Assembly: GCA_964621605.1 (NCBI GenBank)
Contig: CAZUMJ010000032.1
Coordinates: forward strand, 1 to 33,192
DNA: 33,192 bases
Direction: 5' to 3'
Source of the DNA: CAZUMJ01 sp964621605
GTDB lineage: Bacteria > Actinomycetota > Acidimicrobiia > Acidimicrobiales > Iamiaceae
Shown: piece by piece, positions 30,541 through 33,192 of the stretch
How positions within the stretch are numbered: the stretch's first letter is position 1
Layout: each line of letters begins with the position of its first letter
The notes under the pieces: model-generated
Database searches by the model: none
What the model was told of the DNA's origin: nothing
Seen by the model: only the letters and a program-made list of their open reading frames with translations
Position numbers and translations under genes: made by a program

Positions 30541-32874
30541 ATGACAACGCAGTTCGATCCCGCCACGGCCGCTGCCGAGCTGACCCTGCAAGAGAAGGCG
30601 GCGCTGTGCTCGGGGTCGGGCTTCTGGCACACGCGCGCGTTGGAGCGGGTGGGGATCCCCTCGATCATGGTCACCGACGGCCCCCATGGCTTGCGCAAGC
30701 AGTCGAGTGCGCAGACCGATCACGTCGGCGTCGGCGGGAGCGACCCGGCGACGTGCTTCCCGCCTGCGGTCACGTTGGCCTCGACGTGGGACGTGGCTTT
30801 GGCCGCCGAGGTCGGTGCGGCCATCGGGCGCGAGGCGCGCGCCACCGGTGTGGGCGTCGTGCTCGGTCCCGGCGTGAACCTGAAGCGTTCGCCGCTCTGC
30901 GGGCGGAACTTCGAGTACTTCTCCGAGGACCCGCTGCTGGCCGGGGAGATGGGTGCGGCGTGGGTGCGCGGGGTGCAGTCCCAGGGAGTCGGCGCGTCGC
31001 TGAAGCACTTCGCCGTTAACAACCAGGAGACCGATCGCCTGCGGGTCAGCGCGGACGTCGACGAGCGCCCCTTGCGAGAGCTCTACCTGGCGGTGTTCGA
31101 GCGGGTCGTGCGTGCCGCCGCACCGTGGACGGTGATGTGCGCGTACAACCGCATCAACGGGGTCTACGCGTCGCAGGACGCCTGGCTGTTGACGCGGGTG
31201 CTGCGCGAGGAGTGGGGGTTCGACGGCCTTGTGGTGTCCGACTGGGGAGCGGTGGTCGACCCGGTGGCGGCGGTCGATGCGGGCCTCGACCTCGAGATGC
31301 CGTCGACGGGCGGGACGAGCGCCGCGGCGCTCGTCGCCGCGGTGGAGGCCGGGGTGCTCGAGGAAGCCGTCCTCGACACGGCGGTGAGCCGGCTCCTCGG
31401 GCTCCTGGGGAAGGCCCTGCCCGGCCTGGACGAAGGGGGCGAGGTCGACTTCGACGCCCACCATGCGCTGGCACGCCGGGCCGGTGCTGCAGGGGCGGTC
31501 TTGTTGAAGAACGTCGACGCCACGCTTCCGTTGCGGTTGGAGGCGGGCTCGACGATCGCGGTGATCGGCGAGTTCGCCCGGACCCCCCGCTTCCAAGGGG
31601 CAGGGAGCTCCAAGGTCGAAGCGACCCGGGTCGACGATGCGCTCAGCGCGCTGCGCGCCGCCGTCCCCGACGGGGTCGAGGTGACCTTCGCCCCGGGGTA
31701 CGGACTTGCCGAAGCAGGAACCGCAGACGCGGTCGAGCACGAGCTGCGTGCCGAAGCGGCTCGCGTCGCCGGAGCAGCGGATCAGGTGGTGGTGTTCCTC
31801 GGCCTGCCGGCGGCGGATGAGTCGGAGGGGTTCGATAGGACGCACGTGGACCTCCCCGCGGTGCAGGTCGAACTGCTGCGGGCGGTGGCGGCCGTGCACC
31901 GGCGGGTTGTGCTCGTCCTTGCCAACGGTGGGGTGGTCGCCGTTGGCGACTGGAGCGGCCATGCCACGGCGATCCTCGAGTGCTGGCTGGGCGGCCAGGC
32001 GAGCGGTGCCGCGGTCGTGGACGTGCTGACCGGAGCGGTGAACCCCTCGGGCCGTCTGGCGGAGACGATCCCCTGCCGCCTCAGCGACACCGCCTCGTTC
32101 GTGAACTTCCCGGGAGAGGACGGCCATGTCCGCTACGGCGAGGGGCTCGCCGTGGGGTACCGCCACCACGACGCGGTCGGCGACGAGGTCGCCTACCCCT
32201 TCGGCCACGGGCTCTCGTACACGACGTTCGCCTACGCGGACCTCGACGTCGCGGCGTGCGCCGCGGCGCCGGCCGCGGTGTTCGGCCCGGCCCCGTCACC
32301 TGACGACGCCGTGGAGGTGATCGAGGTGTCGTGCACGGTGCGAAACGTCGGCGCGGTGCGCGGCGCGGAGGTGGTGCAGCTGTACGCGGCCGCCCCGCAG
32401 CCCGCCTCGGGTGGCCCGGTGTGGCGTCCGGTTCGTGAGCTGAAGGCCTTCGCGAAGGTGGACCTCGCGCCGGGGGGCGAGGAGCGGGTGCGCTTCCGCG
32501 TCTCGGCGCGTGACCTCGCTCGTTGGTCGACGGTGCTGCACGCCTGGGTGCTCGACGCCGGGACCTACACGGTCTGGGTGGGTGCGTCCTCACGTGACCT
32601 GCGCCTGTCGGGCGACGTGCGCGTCGACGCTCCTGCGGTGGCGCTCCCGCTCGACAGGTCATCCACGCTCGGCGAGTGGCTCGACCACCCCGCCGGCCAT
32701 GACCTCCTGCTCGACGCGCTGCGCAAGAACAAGCTCGGCGACCTGACGCCGATGCTCGCCGACGCGGAAGGCTTGCGGATGATCGCGAGCTTCCCGCTGC
32801 TACGCATCGTCGGATTCCTCGGCGACGCGTTCACGGTGGCTGACCTCGACGGGCTGCTGGCGCAGATCGCCTGA
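30541..32874 (+). CDS. GH3 family beta-glucosidase
   Basis: A 777-residue three-domain glycosidase. The GH3 N-terminal barrel has SIMVTDGPHGLRKQ (41-54), KHFAVNNQETDR (155-166) and the nucleophile D234 in VVSDWGAV. The second alpha/beta domain follows (GAVLLKNVDATLPLRL), then PFGHGLSYTTFAY and a fibronectin-III-like domain (NVGAVRGAEVVQLY), and a short helical C-terminal extension after it. No signal peptide is seen, so it acts in the cytoplasm on imported beta-glucosides, complementing the GH1 enzyme at 6365. It is divergent from mrpA and converges on the ABC exporter gene with 13 bases between stops. Confidence 0.95.
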   Translation: MTTQFDPATAAAELTLQEKAALCSGSGFWHTRALERVGIPSIMVTDGPHGLRKQSSAQTDHVGVGGSDPATCFPPAVTLASTWDVALAAEVGAAIGREARATGVGVVLGPGVNLKRSPLCGRNFEYFSEDPLLAGEMGAAWVRGVQSQGVGASLKHFAVNNQETDRLRVSADVDERPLRELYLAVFERVVRAAAPWTVMCAYNRINGVYASQDAWLLTRVLREEWGFDGLVVSDWGAVVDPVAAVDAGLDLEMPSTGGTSAAALVAAVEAGVLEEAVLDTAVSRLLGLLGKALPGLDEGGEVDFDAHHALARRAGAAGAVLLKNVDATLPLRLEAGSTIAVIGEFARTPRFQGAGSSKVEATRVDDALSALRAAVPDGVEVTFAPGYGLAEAGTADAVEHELRAEAARVAGAADQVVVFLGLPAADESEGFDRTHVDLPAVQVELLRAVAAVHRRVVLVLANGGVVAVGDWSGHATAILECWLGGQASGAAVVDVLTGAVNPSGRLAETIPCRLSDTASFVNFPGEDGHVRYGEGLAVGYRHHDAVGDEVAYPFGHGLSYTTFAYADLDVAACAAAPAAVFGPAPSPDDAVEVIEVSCTVRNVGAVRGAEVVQLYAAAPQPASGGPVWRPVRELKAFAKVDLAPGGEERVRFRVSARDLARWSTVLHAWVLDAGTYTVWVGASSRDLRLSGDVRVDAPAVALPLDRSSTLGEWLDHPAGHDLLLDALRKNKLGDLTPMLADAEGLRMIASFPLLRIVGFLGDAFTVADLDGLLAQIA

Positions 32875-32894
32875 CGCACGCCTCCGGTCAGGCG
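32868..32894. terminator. Bidirectional hairpin holding both stop codons
   Basis: CGCCTGAC (32868-32875) and GTCAGGCG (32887-32894) form a perfect eight-base stem with an 11-base loop. The GH3 TGA is in one arm and the ABC gene's TGA in the other. There is no T-tract, so strength is uncertain. Confidence 0.5.
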
Positions 32895-33192
32895 TCGAGG
32901 TCGGTGGCTGCGCCGGCGAACTGCGAGTTGTAGAGGCGGTGGTAAGCGCCGCGTGCGGCGAGGAGCTCGGTGTGGCTGCCCTGCTCGACGATCTGGCCCT
33001 GCTCCATCACCAAGATGAGGTCCGCGTCACGGATCGTGGAGAGTCGGTGCGCGATCACGAAGCTCGTGCGCTGCGCGCGCAGGGCCGCCATGGCCCGCTG
33101 GATGAGCACCTCGGTGCGGGTGTCGACCGAGCTCGTCGCCTCGTCGAGGATGAGGATGGCCGGGTCGGCGAGGAACGCTCGGGCGATGGTGA
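32888..33192 (-). CDS. ABC exporter ATP-binding protein, C-terminal fragment
   Basis: About 100 residues up to the window edge. TIARAFLADP, Walker B ILILDEATSSVDTRTE, and the H-loop in FVIAHRLSTIRDADLILVM mark an exporter-type nucleotide-binding domain (MdlB/MsbA-like, normally fused to a six-helix membrane domain). The substrate cannot be told. The remaining part starts beyond 33192. Confidence 0.92.
   Translation of the reverse strand, partial: TIARAFLADPAILILDEATSSVDTRTEVLIQRAMAALRAQRTSFVIAHRLSTIRDADLILVMEQGQIVEQGSHTELLAARGAYHRLYNSQFAGAATDLDA

Noticed and set aside
30430..32208. N-terminal extension of mrpA by 593 residues
   Set aside because: The extension is the antisense of GH3, hydrophilic and unrelated to MrpA; family length fits the ATG at 30429.

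Overview
The window is very GC-rich (roughly 70% by eye), densely coded on both strands, and uses many GTG starts. Several genes start 6-9 nt after a TANNNT -10 box, which is the mark of leaderless actinobacterial transcription. The presumed coproporphyrin-type haem genes, a DUF222/HNH (13E12) nuclease, an EfeUOB system with lipid anchors, an Mrp antiporter with fused A and B subunits and a DtxR/IdeR-like operator all fit an Actinomycetota chromosome. An Acidimicrobiia (Ilumatobacter-like) draft or metagenome assembly is my best guess; that placement is inference. A run of exactly 100 N at 2690-2789 shows that this is a scaffold, so the order across that point rests on scaffolding only.

Layout. 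1-2606 (-) is most of a type III-like restriction/helicase protein whose C-terminus lies beyond the left edge. 2605-2689 holds short repeats and a hairpin next to the N gap. 2790-4087 (+) is a 13E12 HNH nuclease without a resolved start. 4121-6297 (-) is a lipoprotein sugar dehydrogenase translationally coupled to a TesB thioesterase. 6365-8821 (+) carries a GH1 beta-glucosidase, a GtrA-like membrane protein and a SAM methyltransferase. From 20855 down to 8829, eleven genes run in one direction on the minus strand: efeU-efeO-efeB (iron uptake), hemE-hemH-hemY (haem synthesis), an lnt-like acyltransferase, a GT4 glycosyltransferase, a methyltransferase, an alpha/alpha-toroid protein and a small leaderless ORF. 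21052-24613 (+) holds an uncharacterised protein, an EEP-family lipoprotein and a secreted M28 peptidase. 24636-30429 (-) is the mrpA(B)CDEFG operon, in which every junction is a 4-nt ATGA overlap. 30541-32874 (+) is a GH3 beta-glucosidase, followed by the convergent C-terminus of an ABC exporter cut by the right edge.

How the genes work together. EfeUOB would bring in iron under the control of a DtxR/IdeR-like box that overlaps its promoter (15 of 19 positions match the consensus), and the next genes downstream use iron to make haem. The following genes look like an envelope module: lipoprotein acylation plus a glycosyltransferase, a methyltransferase and a toroid enzyme of unknown product. 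GH1, GH3 and the sugar dehydrogenase suggest beta-glucoside and sugar use. Mrp would handle Na+/pH stress.

The observations most worth a second look are the catalytic Cys-to-Ser change in the lnt-like protein, the iron-box promoter, the repeated leaderless promoter architecture, the uncharacterised GT4/methyltransferase/toroid set, and the repeat-flanked assembly gap beside the restriction and HNH genes. I do not see a clear-cut new defence system or CRISPR array here.
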